Below, piece by piece: positions 5,167 to 5,450 of a stretch of DNA of 5,450 nucleotides (position 1 is the stretch's first letter; the number at the start of each line of letters is the position of its first letter). Location of the stretch: assembly GCA_023433965.1 (NCBI GenBank), contig JAEYTQ010000657.1:1-5450 (forward strand). Direction: 5' to 3'. A model generated the notes under the pieces. It worked only from the letters and a program-made list of their open reading frames with translations. It did no database searches and was not told the DNA's origin. The stretch comes from Pseudomonadota bacterium (lineage in GTDB: Bacteria > Pseudomonadota > Alphaproteobacteria > Rhizobiales > Xanthobacteraceae). A program made the translations under genes and the position numbers.

Positions 5167-5450
5167 ATGTCACTGCTGGGCAAGGCCGCCGTCGCGATGT
5201 GGTGGAGCGTTCGCGCCGAACAACGCGCCGAGTTCGGCGACTGGCATTCGCATGAGCACTTTCCGGAGCGGATGAGCATTCCCGGATTCCGGCGCGGGTC
5301 GCGCTGGACCAGCACCACGGACACGGACGGCTTCTTCGTGCTCTATGAGCTAGCGGAGTATGAGGTGCTCACATCGAAGGGCTATCTCGACCGGCTCAAC
5401 GCGCCGACGCCGTGGTCCGCGAAGATGATGCCGCACCATCTCGGCATGGT
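5167..5450 (+). CDS. Conserved hypothetical protein, probable small alpha/beta-barrel (ferredoxin-like) family, 3' end outside window
   Basis: An open frame starts at ATG 5167 with AGGGAG (5155-5160) six nucleotides upstream and runs without a stop to the window edge (94 complete codons). The composition is protein-like, unlike the shadow frames here. Residues 8-16 (AVAMWWSVR) look like a first beta strand, followed by a helix and the distinctive DWHSHEHFPERMSIPGF (25-41), then RRGSRWT, the strand GFFVLYEL (55-62), and YEVLTSKGYLDRLNAPTPWS (65-84). A strand-helix-strand order with a histidine-rich 'WHxxEHxPER...IPGF' segment resembles small dimeric alpha/beta-barrel proteins such as EthD-like or DUF families, where the His/Glu cluster lies near the pocket. 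I do not recognise a named gene. Its upstream region is the palindromic repeat block, so its promoter must lie within or between the repeats. Role unknown. Confidence 0.8.
   Translation, partial: MSLLGKAAVAMWWSVRAEQRAEFGDWHSHEHFPERMSIPGFRRGSRWTSTTDTDGFFVLYELAEYEVLTSKGYLDRLNAPTPWSAKMMPHHLGM

Overview
The window looks like high-GC alphaproteobacterial chromosome. It is most like Bradyrhizobium, Rhodopseudomonas or Afipia (Nitrobacteraceae), judging from the style of the formyl-CoA transferase tail, the TAXI-TRAP transporter and the type of palindromic intergenic repeats. The assignment rests on recognition of families and repeat style, not on a database search.

Layout. (1) 1-293, + strand: the C-terminal end of a formyl-CoA:oxalate CoA-transferase (frc), closed by a perfect 12-bp terminator hairpin at 316-344. 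(2) 345-1075: about 730 bp with no convincing intact gene. It holds short hairpins, what looks like a decayed dispersed repeat, and an orphan C-terminal-looking reading frame (814-954). (3) 1076-4307, - strand: a two-gene TRAP transporter operon of the TAXI type. The periplasmic solute-binding protein (3147-4307) comes first, and a single fused DctQ-DctM permease (1076-3025) follows. The 121-bp gap between them contains a hairpin followed by a T-rich tract, placed where it could lower permease expression relative to the binding protein. (4) 4308-5166: a scarred intergenic region. It contains a relic of an IS3-family transposase orfB that lacks its DDE catalytic half (about 4536-4826), an imperfect inverted repeat (4859-4903), and two copies of one palindromic repeat in opposite orientation (4953-4995 and about 5041-5108). 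The second copy is split by a small hairpin insert. (5) 5167-5450, + strand: the start of a small conserved hypothetical protein that runs off the window.

How the parts work together. The TAXI binding protein should capture an organic solute, probably a carboxylate, in the periplasm and deliver it to the fused permease, which would import it using an ion gradient. The substrate cannot be read from the sequence. frc belongs to oxalate/formate CoA metabolism. It is on the other strand, ends in its own strong terminator and is separated from the transporter by 780 bp, so a functional link is only a guess.

I did not find a clear new biological system. The most distinctive items are the repeat pair with its nested hairpin, the transposase relic upstream of the transporter operon, and the possible attenuator inside the operon.
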